The translations under genes were made by a program, and so were the position numbers. A stretch of 64,000 nucleotides of DNA from Aldrovandia affinis (Eukaryota; Chordata; Actinopteri; Notacanthiformes; Halosauridae): contig JAINUG010000198.1 in assembly GCA_029706075.1 (NCBI GenBank), positions 1,164,501 to 1,228,500 on the forward strand. The letters are read 5' to 3'. This document shows, piece by piece, positions 47,181 through 59,365 of the stretch. A model generated the notes under the pieces. The model saw nothing but the letters and a program-made list of their open reading frames with translations. It made no database searches and was not told the DNA's origin. Position 1 is the stretch's first letter. Each line of letters starts with the position of its first letter.

Positions 47181-47195
47181 ATAAACAACAAACAT

Positions 47196-47284
47196 TGAGA
47201 ACGCTCTATTGACCTCTGACTTCATGCAAGTGTGTAGTGGAGGTGAGAGTCTAAGATGATCCTCATCTGTACCCTGCATCTTTC
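47196..47284 (+). repeat. Direct repeat, right copy
   Basis: TGAGAACGCTCTATTGACCT to ACCCTGCATCTTTC, matching 46794-46891 at roughly 85 percent by eye. The spacing, about 402 bp, suggests either a tandem unit whose second copy is cut short or a long-terminal-repeat-like arrangement. Confidence 0.8.
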
Positions 47285-48121
47285 AATCCGTTCCTGCGTC
47301 AGTATTATGCTTCATGTACGCAATCCAGTCTCATTGAATCAAAACTCTTTGCTACAGCGTGATGTCCAAGATAACGTTACCCTTATGTCCTCTATGTCCC
47401 CAAATCAAAATGTGAAATATCCTCGACGTAGTTTTCTCAATTCTCAATCCGAGTCTAATATGACAGCCTAAAAATCTTAGAAAAGCGAGTGCCTCCGTTC
47501 CGAGCCCTGTGGGAGGCTCTCGTCAGTTGATCCTCTGACGACGTCCACACAGGGAGTCTGTCGCTCTCATCAAAGCACTCAGGCTGCTCTCTGTCTCTGT
47601 TTTCAAACATGGAGCTGGAGCAAATTACTTTTACAATTTAAAGGTGAAAATTCCTAGTTGCAGCTGCACAGAGGAGACTTATCGATAAAAAAAGGACAAA
47701 ATCAAGGAGAGATGGTATTCTCGCGGAAAATATAGTTTTCTTGCAATTTGCCCCTCTTGAATTCTGGGATGTCTTTTTCTGTACTGTATTTCCGAAGTGC
47801 CTTAAGGGACATTTGAAACATATTTTGAAAAGTTTCAGGCCTACAGAAAAATAACGTAGTTGCGTCACAGGTTGTAAGAGAGGAGGTTTCTCTACTCTTG
47901 TGTAGCAGGTGTCACAGCTACTTGTAATGCTTCTATTGGAGAGGGTGCACCAGGGGCAGCTTTGAACTATTTGAGGTATGTCTGCATACAAAACCTGCAG
48001 CCTCTTGATACCCCATGTTTTCCAGAGGTGATGAGGGTAGGCAAAAAAAGACATACTTTTAGAAATGTACTTTTGGTTATTCTCCTATTGTTGGTACTTT
48101 TTGTTTCTGGTCATTTAAATC
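47285..48121. other. No gene recognised
   Basis: The 138-codon minus-strand frame (47638-48054) has no known motif. Confidence 0.5.
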
Positions 48122-48465
48122 TGTACCATGGCAGTACTGGCTATGGCCACCCACTCAGGGCAGTGGGCAATTGTCCCTATCGTCACCCAGGGAGGGAGGG
48201 ACTTCAGTCCACAGGACTTCTGTGTGTCATTGCGCTCCAGCAACCCCCTCTGGTCATTCGGACGCCCACATTCTGCCTGCACAAGCTACACATGAAGTAT
48301 CCCCCTCCTCTGTCTGTGCGAGCTCAACTGGTGGACTGCAGAGTGAAAGGAAGAAACGGCTGACATTTGGAGTTGACGAATTGACAGGATTTTGCAGCGA
48401 TGAGCAGGAACACAACACAGCTGGGCTTTCCAAATTGGGAGAAAATGGGGGCAAAATGAATAAGA
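48122..48465 (+). repeat. SINE-like repeat, family D
   Basis: Plus-strand copy: CTGTACCATGGCAGTACTGG, the GGGAGGGAGGGAC block, CTGGTGGACTGCAGAGTGAA and a tail CCAAATTGGGAGAAAATGGG. The outer head is missing. Frames of 66-133 codons on both strands are artefacts. Confidence 0.78.
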
Positions 48466-49303
48466 AAGGGGAGGGATGTAAATCACTCTGAATGCCAAGC
48501 TAAAAACAAGTGTGGGGCCTATCAGAGACCGAGAGTCTGGCTTTTGTTTAGGATATCTACAGATTAGTCAAATCGCCACATATCTCAGAGGGCTTATGCT
48601 ATCGATTGATCTTGAGTAAACACTGTTTGCTTGAGCTGTTTTCAGGGGTTTATATCTGCCAGTTAGGATTTAATCTTAAGATTTAAAATGTGCATGCATT
48701 ATGTCATCAGTGTGTACTGAACTCAGACAGAAGGATGGAACTCTAATTAACAAGCTAAATGAGAAAATAGAAATACTGTATGATAATGAAATATACATTA
48801 AATTATAATTAGTGCATAATTAACATTAAGCCAAAGTCATTTTTTTATATGAAGTTTAAAGTAGGTTAAAAGGGAACTCATTTGTTAATTTCCTTTAAAA
48901 TTGTAGCCTTGTAGCTTGTAGCCTCATTTTGTTAAACCTTTTATGTCTCGGCTCGAAAGCCAGAATCTTCATTATGACGAAACAAAGAAATACGCAATGC
49001 TCTAAATCTCTTTTCGTGCGGTCTCCGAAGAAACGAGGGAAAGCAGTTTTAATTGCATTTCGATTATGGATTATTAGTCCAATAACTTGAGTTAGACATG
49101 TGAGACTAAGGCGTGAGAAACGTCACATTGGGCAACTTGGTTTGATCACAGGGACGTCTTCCTGAGACAGGGTGTCTCCGCTCAGTCGCAACACACCATA
49201 TATGATTAAAGGCAATCAGAGGAAACCCCCGCACCGCCCCCTTCCCCCATCTGTCAAATATTTTATCCAAAATATGCATTTTGACATTTTTTTGTGACAT
49301 TTT
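48466..49303. other. No gene recognised
   Basis: AT-rich DNA with no feature recognised. Confidence 0.5.
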
Positions 49304-49514
49304 TAGACATTTAGCAGACGCTCTTATCCAGAGCGACTTACACAGTTTACATTTCTTTACATACAATCCATTTATACAGCTGGATATTTTACTGAAGCAA
49401 TTCAGGTTAAGTACCTTGCTCAAGGGTACAACGGCAATGTCACACCTGGGAATTGAACCAGCAATCTCTGAGTTACAAGTCCAGTTCCCTAACCATTACA
49501 CTACACTGCCGCCC
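49304..49514 (-). repeat. tRNA-derived SINE, family B
   Basis: A clean minus-strand copy: tail TTAGCAGACGCTCTTATCCA, core CAATTCAGGTTAAGTACC, box B complement GGGAATTGAACC near 49448, and box A complement CCTAACCATTACACTACACT near 49488-49507. Best reference copy for the family in this window. Confidence 0.9.
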
Positions 49515-50430
49515 TAATACATATTAAAGCTTTACAATTTGGAGGATTATTACCGTAATCACTATAATGATAATAACAAGAACAATAATACAGTTTAGTT
49601 TTATTACAAAATGTTTATTAAATGCATATGATTTAGTGTATTCATGTGACCTACAGCGTTCTTTTAAAGTCCACATTGTTCAAGTCTACAGGTCTAGTTT
49701 TTTTAATTTGAATTAATGTTCAGAAATTTTGAGAATGTTTTTTTCCACTTGGAAGTTGTAGGCTAAAATGTTCAAATAAAGGAAAAAAGGTTATGTGTTA
49801 TCTTGACCACACCATTACTGTAGATAAAAGCTCTTATATTGATAAAATATGTTTTCTTGTAGACCCAAAAAAACTAAAAAAGAGAAAGACCATCAGTGGA
49901 GGAATGGTTCTTCAGAGGAAAACGATGCAATTATGCCCATTATTGCGCTATTCTTCACAGGAGCATGGTGCAATTATTACCATTATAATTCACGAAAGAT
50001 TTTTTGCTTGTAGTCGGTCCCTAAAAATAGTATTCATTGTTATGTTTTCTTTATCACAGTGGTAATCACAAATCTAAATCGGTTTGACAATCTGTTTTAC
50101 AATTTTGCTGATTTTCTTTAAATAAATTCCACCTTAGAGAGTAGACTACACACATGCCCCCTGGATACTGTACTGTTTAGGTTCTTATAATTTTTTTTGC
50201 ATATTTAACTGTACTGTCTTGCAGTTATTATACAGTACTAACCTAGGAACATTTACTTTGAGTTTTTATATCTCTAACTTTACAACATTACCACAGGTGT
50301 ACAAGCTAATTAAATAGGGATTGTCAATCACAGCCTGTTGTTAACAAGGCTATTCATTAACTAATTTCTGAATAATGCACCTATGGTGCTGGTCAGGCCT
50401 ATATATATATGGATCTTAAATATGCCGACG
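49515..50430. other. No gene recognised
   Basis: AT-rich DNA; the 90-codon frame at 49793-50065 is without motif. Confidence 0.5.
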
Positions 50431-50574
50431 CTATTTAGCAGACGCTTTTATCTAAAGCGACTTACAGTAGTGAATGCATACATTTTTCAGTATATGTGGT
50501 CCCAATGGGAATCGAACCCACAACCTAAGCGTTGCCAACGCCATGCTGTACCTGCTGAGCCACACAGGACCACT
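50431..50574 (-). repeat. tRNA-derived SINE, family C
   Basis: Minus-strand copy of about 145 bp. The tail TTTAGCAGACGCTTTTATC is at the left, the box B complement GGAATCGAACC at 50508-50518, and the box A area (minus strand TGGCTCAGCAGGTACAGCA) near 50550. The head is more tRNA-like than the other families but is followed by non-tRNA sequence, so it is not a tRNA gene. Confidence 0.88.
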
Positions 50575-51282
50575 GGCCTGATTAGAGATTTAAACATGTC
50601 CAGTGCAGAGCTACGGTAACCAGGGTGCGTGTTCAATAGCACTGAAACGTTATGTGGATGTTTTGAAATGGATACAGGACTGAGGTGAACATTGTAGAAC
50701 AGGTTACAGAATGTTTCTGGTGTGGTGACTTAGGGGGTGATTGTGTGTGGCTTCATGTGTGGCCAGTTACGTACTTTTAAGTCACTGCAATGTGCCACCC
50801 CACCATCAGCCTAGTGTTGCCAATGTTCCTGCCCCCGTGGCGTGCCCACAAGACCGAGGAGTGTCGCCAAGTGTAGCAAAAAACATTTGAAATGAACTTC
50901 CTGTTCAATAGCCAGAAAGTCTGGGATGTAACAGGACGTCCTGCCTATTGATGAAGCCCCTGGTGAGGTCCGTCTCGGCTGAAAGGTGTCACCTGTGGAG
51001 TGTTGAACCAGTGTGCGGGTACATTCATTTCCCCCCACCTGATCAAATATGGCCCCATCACCCTCTACTAAACCTGTTAAACTTTGTGAGTCTGAGGAAA
51101 ACAGCAGGATTGTATTGCCCTTTTTACGAAGTTACAGAAAAAATAAAGACAAGAGGGACTTATTTGACCTCGTGAATGATTTGAAAATTTCAATTTTGAA
51201 TTTGAAAATGAAATGAATATTTGAACATCGGCAATAGGGTTCCTCTGCACTTTCGATGGGCTGAATCTCGACGCTGTTCTGG
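50575..51282. other. No gene recognised
   Basis: No repeat or coding signal recognised. Confidence 0.5.
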
Positions 51283-51432
51283 AGGTGGTGGAATTGAACT
51301 TGTCGGGTTAGAGATGTTTGATGAGGTTCTGGCCTGTAAAGGTGAGGGGTTATGGGGATTGAACTTGACACCCGGGTTGGAGATGGAGGAGGAGCGAGAT
51401 TGAGATGTTCTGGCCTGTAAAGGTCAGACAGT
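51283..51432. repeat. Diverged tandem repeat, two units of about 75-80 bp
   Basis: Each unit has GATTGAACTTG (or GAATTGAACTTG) near its start, GAGATG in the middle, and the word GTTCTGGCCTGTAAAGGT at the end (about 51327 and 51408). Confidence 0.65.
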
Positions 51433-54375
51433 AGAGGGACTTGGGGCAGTTTTAAGGTACAGCTGGGTGTCAACAGCATGGCAATCAAATGATGTTCCAT
51501 GCCGGCTAATGACACGACGCATATATAATTGGCTACTACTTTTAAATATAGCTGCTTGAGGATTATCGTTTTGATACATTTTCCTGTCCGTAGTGCGGTT
51601 TTGCTGCTGCTGTGTGCCGGGTTTTGTCGCTGTGGTGTGTTGATGCATTGCCGTTGATGATGGCTCCATTGAACCCTACGCCTAGCTTAGCAACACGAGT
51701 GTGCTTCCTCTCAGTCCAGTGGATGACTAAACCATGGGGAATTTCCACTTGACCTCCTGGAGAATCACAGGACATCGGGCTTGTGAAATACAAAGTGTGC
51801 TCTGCTTCGCTCATTATTGAATTATGCAATGCATTGACATCAGGACCCTGTTGCTGTGCGATACATTAAAGCTGGCCTTCAAAATATGAATCAATGGCCT
51901 GGATTCAGTGTCCTTTTAATGGGCATACACATGGAAGTGGCTGTGCACTTGTGTAACAACTGTGTACAAAAATATCATTTTTTCTGATCTCTTTATACAC
52001 ATAGCTTATGTAATTTTTTAAAAGGTTCACCTGTGCAAGGGACTGCACAGTTCACAATGGATTGTTAGTGCAGTGCGTACGCCAGAATGTTAAAAATGAG
52101 TTCGCTTTCCCATTAAATTACGCAACATAAATAGACAGGAACTGGGACGGGTTCTCTAAATGGTGCTTCCTGAGTGGATGGGTCAGGTGGTTTTGATCTG
52201 TGTTTGACTGCTCGCTGTCTGAAATGTTTTGTTTCTTATTGGCATGGGCTCTTCATGGCTTTTTCAATTCATTAATGTGGAAATGTCTAAGCGTAGGCTT
52301 TCCCATTATTTGTCATGAGTGTTTGCAATAAGCTAGAAGAACTGTCTAGAGGGCCCGTTTATATCCATCCGTTTGTTTTCCGAAGTTTCCACGATATTCT
52401 CATTCTCACGGCGAACAGACTCTGTTATAAAGGACAAATACAGTCTGGGTGGTTATGCATTTGAAATATGTTCTTCAAACAAACGGTGGAAGTTGAAAAG
52501 ACGAGTCTGAGGTAGTGCTACAATTTTAAACATACTCCAGTCTGGAAATGCATAGAAGGACTCTCCCATGATTAATGGGATTATTCCTCATAGTTTCCTT
52601 TCAAAAACATTTTTAATATTTTTCAGTTATTGGAGCGAAATGCTCAGTTGATGATTGAGGTTCTTCGGGGGCATAGCTGTGGATTGCGTATTTTCCTTTC
52701 GTTGTAATTTATTATGAAAGATGATTTATCAGTACTGCACATTGCAGAGCTATTTCAGAATGATGAGGTACACTGGCATTGATATGACATGAATTATGAA
52801 TAATATATTCTATAACCTTTTTTTTCACGGTTCATGGGAATATTTACTAAATGTGAATACAAAGATTAAAAGGCAGCCTGGTTTGTTTTGGTAAATCTGA
52901 AATATGTGAATGACTTGGGTTATAATTTAGTATCGTTTTGGGGAATTCTATAACAGCAGGTATGCAAGTCTTGCTCCCAGGAACATGTTCTGAAGGACAA
53001 TGGAGGTTAGAGGTCAAACGTTTTATTGACGTAATCAATACTTATTGCTGGTGGAATACTAGTTCATGGTGATGCATAGGACTTATTTTGAACTAGACCA
53101 AAAACGACAAAACAAAAGGACACATTGCACCGGTGAGCCGGGCCAAACTGTTTCCCCTCACTAAGTGTTCTACAGGGTAATGACATTTTTATAGTTACAA
53201 CTGATGGGATGTCTTGACAGGTAATTAAACACAAGTCAAACAAGGGTCTCAGGGTCACACCCCCCATAAGTCCTCATTATCTTCCCAGAGCAGACGCTCA
53301 CCCAGGAGAAATGGTTTTTTGTGTGCTATTTGTTTATTTATTTGTTTATTTAATATTTCAATAGCTGTAAGTCAATTCCATGTTCATTACGACGGCTAAA
53401 GCATTTGTCATGCCTGGATTTATCACGGTGTTAAAAAAAGAAAAGAAAAATCTCTAAAAGTTTGTAGATGCAAAAAGAGTACATAATGATGTCTGTTTCC
53501 ATCCTATGGAGGCTGTGTGATTGGAAAGTCTAGAATATATAATAGATATAATATGATATATAATATATTATCCTGTGATAGAATATAATAGACTATATAA
53601 AGACCAAAATCATTGAAATATACAATAACCCCCATGCACGTGTGCACACAAACACACATACACAAATTTGCAATATCAACAACCAACGTGTGACAATTTT
53701 CAAGCCCTCAGTGATAATGTGACTGTAATTCACTTATTTGGAGGGAACCAATGGCTTGGCAAGATGTGCAAAGCACACAGTCTGTTTTGGTCACTGTTTC
53801 AGAGGTAGGGCTACAGAGCTCACCTGTGTTCATGGGTCACCATTGTTACTCACCAAAAGCTTTGAAAATGGGATACAAGTAGCATGTATTAGCATTAGTG
53901 TGACTATGTGTATGCTTACTTTATATGTGTTTTATATTTAAATGTGTAGTGCTTAATTTTGACACATAGTATTTTCTTCTATAGAATGGCCTGTGAATTC
54001 ATTTAAACGTAATTTTTAAACTAAAGTCTATGGGAGTTCACCTTTATAAGGCCATAGCACAGAGGGGGTTTAGTCTTGAAAACTAAATTAAAATACATTA
54101 CCTTACTTCTTATTCCCGGCCACTTAACAGTCGATAAAGCCCCACAGGTTATTCCGTATTTAATTTAAACCAAGGCCATAAGCTCCCCGGTCGAGCAGAT
54201 GCATTTGTTTAATAGGCATGCCGTTTGTTTAATACATGTGCCGAGGAGAGTGCAGGCTTCAGGTAACATCTTCGGTTTTAGATCGAGTGAGTTTCCTCAC
54301 TGAGATATTTTACTGCTCATGGACCCTACCGTTATAATAATCCTGTAAATGTCACCTATAGAATAGAAGGACTAG
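51433..54375. other. No gene recognised (2.9 kb)
   Basis: Unclassified AT-rich DNA. A TTTA-type repeat is at 53327-53352 and an AT-rich stretch of ATATAATA words at 53530-53600. No domain or splice-framed exon recognised. Confidence 0.5.
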
Positions 54376-54765
54376 GCCCTCGGGTGGCGTAACAGTCTAA
54401 GCATTCGCCCTGGAATGTAAGTTGCTCACTGCGGCTGCAGTTCAAAACCTGGCTGTGCCAGCCCGGCTCTGGCTGGGAGCCCCGATTGGGGGCGGCGATT
54501 GTCTGTCCACCCCAGGGGAGGGGGGGGAGAGCTGGCACGAGCTCACCGAGAAGTGCGAAGGGCATCCCTTTAAAGCATGTGGGTGAGTTCCGTCTCGGAG
54601 GAGGCAGATTATCGCTGGCCTCAGGGTATTAGCTTGACCTGTAGTGACGGGCGACAGGGCTTGTGGGGGAGGGAAAATCGAAATAAATAGAGGGTACAAT
54701 TGGCCACCAAATTCTGAGAAAAATGGGGAAAAAATCTGAAATGCATAAATAAAATAAAAAAGATT
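54376..54765 (+). repeat. SINE, family A2
   Basis: Plus-strand copy with head TCGGGTGGCGTAACAGTCTA, box B-like GCAGTTCAAAACCTGGC, body GCTCTGGCTGGGAGCCCCG, and tail CCACCAAATTCTGAGAAAAA followed by an A-rich run to 54765. The head is complete but differs from the 46352 copy, suggesting an older or different subfamily. Confidence 0.82.
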
Positions 54766-54790
54766 GAAGGGCCGAGTCTGCAGGGCCTGT

Positions 54791-55180
54791 CGTTATTTTT
54801 GAATATCCCACCACAGCCGGGGAAAAACCACAGGCCTTCGTTTATGTCGTCAGCAAACTCCTCAGGGACGGAAGAGCTGTTACTGAAGCAACATGCCTTA
54901 AATTCGTTACTGTGTAAAGTGCTTCAGGTCGTAACAGCAGGAAGCACTTCCTTCCACTTAGCGTATGTCTCCCCCGCAACCCCGTTATTTTTGAATATCC
55001 CACCACAGCCGGGGAAAAACCACAGGCCTTCGTTTATGTCGTCAGCAAACTCCTCAGGGACGGAAGAGCTGTTACTGAAGCAACATGCCTTAAATTCGTT
55101 ACTGTGTAAAGTGCTTCAGGTCGTAACAGCAGGAAGCACTTCCTTCCACTTAGTTCTGCGTATGTCTCCCCCCCGCAACC
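54791..55180 (+). repeat. Tandem duplication, 192-bp period
   Basis: CGTTATTTTTGAATATCCCA begins at 54791 and again at 54983, exactly 192 bp later. The copies are nearly identical over their whole length; the second differs at its end by an inserted GTTCT and a longer C-run (ACTTAGCGTATG versus ACTTAGTTCTGCGTATG). Because 192 is 64 codons, one plus-strand frame (54799-55323, 174 codons) reads through both copies and repeats the same peptide. The peptide has no domain I know. Recent duplication or an assembly artefact are both possible. Confidence 0.95.
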
Positions 55181-55246
55181 CCCCGGCACAGTTTTGGGAC
55201 CGAATACGATGCAATGGCGTAACTGTTCCTGTATTTCTGTACGCAG

Positions 55247-55305
55247 GTGCAGATTGTGGGCCTGGTGGGAGAGATATGCCTTGTCACCAGAAATCCACAT
55301 GTGAG
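55247..55305 (+). other. Weak candidate exon, 59 bp
   Basis: A pyrimidine-rich tract (CTGTTCCTGTATTTCTGTACGCAG) that I give here only by position, 55223-55246, ends in AG and looks like a 3' splice site. It is followed by 59 bp and then GAG|GTAAGC, a good 5' splice site at 55306. One frame gives VQIVGLVGEICLVTRNPHV and another gives ADCGPGGRDMPCHQKSTCE, which has three cysteines. Neither matches a protein I can name with confidence. The splice-like ends are seen; exon status is inference, and chance is the main alternative. Confidence 0.2.
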
Positions 55306-55644
55306 GTAAGCATTATCAGATGAAAATATGTTATCTGCTGTTTCCCACAAAGTTGTACATGAATCATACCTGGACTAAATATTGACAGTGAGCTGAAACT
55401 GCAGGGTTCTTCAAAAAATAGGAATTTTGGGCATTCGCTCCACAAAACACATGGCATCACAGGTAAAGAAAACATGATCAAACATACATTTATGTAATAT
55501 GAAAGAGAATGGGGCTGAGTAGAGCTACCTTTGTTAATTAACTGAACTGTTTATATTACCTGTCATACAGACCAAGTTGCCTACCCACAACGGAAACTCA
55601 CTCATGGGTCTAATATATGCCATTTAATATTATATGATATATAC
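55306..55644. other. No gene recognised
   Basis: No feature recognised. Confidence 0.5.
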
Positions 55645-55790
55645 CATTTAGCAGACGCTTTTATCCAAAGCGACTTACAGTAGTGAATGCATACGTTTTT
55701 CAGTATATGTGGCCCCAGTGGGAATCGAACCCACAACCTAAGCATTGCCAACGCTGTGCTCTACCTACTGAGCCACAGGGAACCAGGGTC
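55645..55790 (-). repeat. tRNA-derived SINE, family C
   Basis: Minus-strand copy nearly identical in structure to 50431-50574: tail CATTTAGCAGACGCTTTTAT, box B complement GGAATCGAACC at 55721-55731, and head ending GAGCCACAGGGAACC. Confidence 0.88.
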
Positions 55791-56195
55791 TAACTGCCAT
55801 GGCACAACTTTGAGTTACATGTTTTGGAAGTATTGCACCTGACATTTGTTACTGATAATGTGTACTTAATGTGGGTGGAAAAATACATCCTTAGATTGAA
55901 CCTGTGCCTTGGTCTGTTTTGTATTTGTCTGCTCTCATGCCTGCGGGAGATCCAGTTCTTTCCAGTGATTAAGAACTAATTTTAAGGGTTTCACACGTGG
56001 CTGTGACACCCTTTTTTTGTTTTAAATTTGAAAAGGTCAGAAAGAAGCCAAGCGGCATAAAACTTTACTCTAAAAAACGTAACTCTAAAAGCTTGTTCAT
56101 GCTTCTGATGGCATGGATAAAATGCGATGCTACGTAAACCCCTTCTTGCATGGCCCGTTCGATTATGTTTTTAATTAAACTCCGAAATAGACTCT
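55791..56195. other. No gene recognised
   Basis: No feature recognised. Confidence 0.5.
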
Positions 56196-56482
56196 GTCCA
56201 AGGCTAACATGAAAGCGCAGCATATAAACCGACACATTCCCTCGAAAAACAGCTGTTTCCAGTGACCAATTATTACACTGTTCCTTTGTGAAGTCCTACC
56301 AACACGAAGCAAGTATCGCTGTCCTGTAAGGAATTGAACACAATTTACATGGGCAAAAATGAGTTACTGAAAATGTAACGATTGAAGTTTAACAATTAGA
56401 GAAGACTGTCAGAAATTATCAGAAATTATTGTATTTTTTCAGAAGAAAAAGAAATCCAGCTCATTTTAGCTTTGGTTTAATA
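56196..56482 (+). repeat. Unclassified dispersed repeat, copy 2
   Basis: Matches 46901-47180 in the same orientation. It lacks the 98-bp direct repeats that flank copy 1, so those are not part of the element. Differences include CCTACCAACACG versus CTTACCCACAGG and a short tandem AGAAATTATC at 56411. Confidence 0.85.
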
Positions 56483-57013
56483 GAGGATGTGAATGTGTCC
56501 TTGCACAAGCCGTGTTGTTAGCATGTGGCTACAGGAATAACGGTGTCATTCTTTTACCCTACAAATATGAAGACTAAGTAGTGGTCTGAAGTTACTGATT
56601 GGCCGAATGAGTGCAAAAAAAAAAAATAAAAGGCTGAACATTGCGTAGGGCATTCTCACCGTAGCTTGGGGGAGTTTGGTCACCTTGATTTCTCAGTGCT
56701 GTACTTAATACAGTATAACAACTGTGGGTTCCACGGTGTTTAATTTATATCCCTTTGGGTGGATGAACTTGACATTTGCAAACATTGTTGTGAGCTGCTG
56801 CTCTTGCAGTGTGGTAAAGTACCCTCACCGATTGGCTGGCCAGGTTGAGTGTGAGTGTGAGTGTGAGGGATTTCAGAGGTGCACACTGTACAGGTGTTTG
56901 TGCAATGTTTCTGTACAGGTTAGGAGTTAGAAAGGGTTACAGAGGGTTAGACCACGGGTAAGTCAGCAGGATGATGACTTATTTTAGGAGGAGCATAATA
57001 ATAATAACATGTG
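56483..57013. other. No gene recognised
   Basis: An A-run lies at 56616 and a GAGTGT repeat at 56845-56866. Nothing else. Confidence 0.5.
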
Positions 57014-57155
57014 CCATTTAGTAGATGCTTTTATCCAAAGCGACTTACAGTAGGGAAACCCATGCATTTTTCAGGATATGTGGTCCCAGTGGGAATTGAA
57101 CCCACAACCTAAGCGTTGTCAGCGCCGTGCTCTACCTACTGAGCCACACAAAACC
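57014..57155 (-). repeat. tRNA-derived SINE, family C
   Basis: Minus-strand copy with tail CATTTAGTAGATGCTTTTAT, box B complement GGAATTGAACC at 57092-57102, and head GCTCTACCTACTGAGCCACA at the right. Confidence 0.87.
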
Positions 57156-59088
57156 ACCATTAACCATTAGGGACCATTAACTGCAAGTGTGAAGGGAGGT
57201 AGTGATGGGAGGGTGTGGGGCTTCATGGATACCCTGTAATGGCTGCCAGCTGCCAACAGCTTCCCAGCGCTTAGACCTTGTCACACAGTGTTTGGTTTAT
57301 GATCAATTTGAACAAAACAGCGTCGTGAAAGAATTCTAAAATCAAGTGCTTAAATGCCTTACGTACAGTTAAAAGATAAAGAGGCGCAGGGATTCGAGTG
57401 ACTGCTCCTCAGAGGAGAATGGAATCAGTGAAAGTGAATAATCTTCTGTAGGCTGTAAAGAGTATTTCTGCCTCTCTATATCCTGGGGGTGGGGGGTTCT
57501 GTTATCTTTTCTGTCATATGAGTAGTGAGAATAGACAGTACTACACTACTGGCATAAAATGATGTTCCTGAAAAGTTTGAAAAAGTTTTTTTTTTTTACT
57601 ACACTTTACTTTAATGGCACATTGGATGGTGAAACAATGTATTTATGTATTTATGTATATTTATAAATAATGTATTCATTGTTCTCTCACTCCGTGATGA
57701 CGTTAGGCTCAGATTTGAATCGTGTCCAACTCTGAGGATTTTAAGTGATCGATAAATGTGTGATCTTGTGATGGGGGGGAAAAGAATGGAAGACTTATTT
57801 AAATGCATTATTATTCATTATTTCGAATTCAGGGCAAATCTGCTGTTTGATCTTGGCGCCATGTTCACACTGTATGGCTAGGCCTCGACCTGCATTATCA
57901 TAATTTACTTTACGTGAACGTGAAGAGCTAAGAACATGACCGGGAATGACTTTACGCAGCTAATAATTGCTTTAGGCCTCCATGAAAAATGTTGTTCCAT
58001 CATGGTTTTCGGGGCCAATATGTAGGGCTGAGTAAGCAGACTGCAAACAAAGCCCCGTTTGAAACCCACGACATCGGACAGCTGGCCTCGCGTTGAGCTG
58101 CAGAGTGTCTTTTCCACCTTTTGCAGTGTCCTGTTCACCTGCAATTAGTGATGTTAGAGTTCGCCGGGACAGGTCCCGCTGCTGACAGGAGCGGGGCAAA
58201 TGCAGGCGGGCTGGTGCCGTCAGTCGATAAAGGCCTCCTGTCCGCTTCGTAGTTTGAAGGTTACCTGTTCCTGTCGCTCAGCATTGTTTTGGGCCCCTAA
58301 TTATGGTTGAGTGTCTGCCAACAGCACCTCCTCTGCAGAACCAGCCACGGCCAGCTCAATAGCCCACCTACACCGGAGAGAGTCGCCTGCTCATTTATAA
58401 TATTGTGCTCTCTTCTCTGAAGCTATATTTCAGGTGGATTTATATCTCCAGAGTGATTTGGTAATCCTTGTGTCAGTTTGTGAGCTTAGTGTGGACAACT
58501 CTTTCGTGAAGGTTATGACTGCTAATTGTGGCTTTGTTTTTGTTTTGTTTGTTTTTTTATAAAACCATTTATTTCAGTATTTTATTATAATCTCCTATTA
58601 TATTTGAGTATATGTCCTCCTGATATAATTGTGTCCTTCAGGCTAACTGTGTTCTCTAATTTGCTACTCCAGCAGAATCATATTGGCAATTAGTATTGGC
58701 ATTAATATGAAACGCATGTGTAGACTCCTTTTTAATCGCGATTTAGGTCCCGTTATTTTGCTTACCCCCCTGTAGATGCTACTGCAGTGACAATGCCATA
58801 TTTAAATCCATCATAGCAAAAATACATAATCCTGATGTGTTTGTCTTGTCATCTTGCGTTCGAAAACACATTATAACGTCGGTAAATTTACAATTAAAAA
58901 TAGGGCACACAAACAACGAAGCAAAGCATGTCTTATGTCATCAGCTAAATCATCTCCTTCCCCCAGAGATCAATCTCGCCAAAGCAGTCTTTCAGTTCAC
59001 GCAGGCAAGGCTGCTTGTACTGCATATATTCAGAGCCATACGCTCTGCACAACAGCAGTGTCACTCACACGGAAAGTTAAACCAAAAG
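57156..59088. other. No gene recognised (1.9 kb)
   Basis: A T-run is at 57585 and the TTTTGTTTG stretch at 58540. Frames under 95 codons only; no repeat family recognised. Confidence 0.5.
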
Positions 59089-59365
59089 TCTAGCTCTGGC
59101 CAGGAGTGCCACTAGGGGGCAGCAATTGGCTGTCCGCCCCAGGGAGGGAGGAGGGATAAAAGCCGAATGAGCTTGCTGCATATATGAGTGGTGCCGTGTG
59201 TTACGATGACCGTGGCGGGTGCCGGCTCGGAGGAGGCGGTGCAGCGCCTACTACTGGTCTCAGGACTACGGCAGCAACCTCTCATATGAAGGAGGGGATA
59301 ATTGACATGAAAAAGAGAGGGTATAATTGGATACTAAATTGGGTGGAAAAAATGGGAATAAAGAG
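59089..59365 (+). repeat. SINE, family A, head-truncated
   Basis: The plus-strand copy starts at the CTAGCTCTGGCCAGGAGTGC block, continues with CTGTCCGCCCCAGGGAGGGA and GGCTCGGAGGAGGCGG, and ends with GAGGGTATAATTGGATACTA and a run of A/T. The body is closest to A1. The tRNA-like head is missing. Confidence 0.82.

Noticed and set aside
46794..47284. LTR retrotransposon flanked by short LTRs
   Set aside because: The 98-bp direct repeats have no TG...CA ends, primer site or polypurine tract, and the inner unit exists elsewhere without them.
47638..48054. 138-codon minus-strand frame
   Set aside because: No recognised motif, and partly hydrophobic composition that any AT-rich frame can give.
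50431..50574. Possible tRNA gene (good box A and box B)
   Set aside because: The head is followed by SINE body and tail and recurs at 55645 and 57014; no complete cloverleaf is present.
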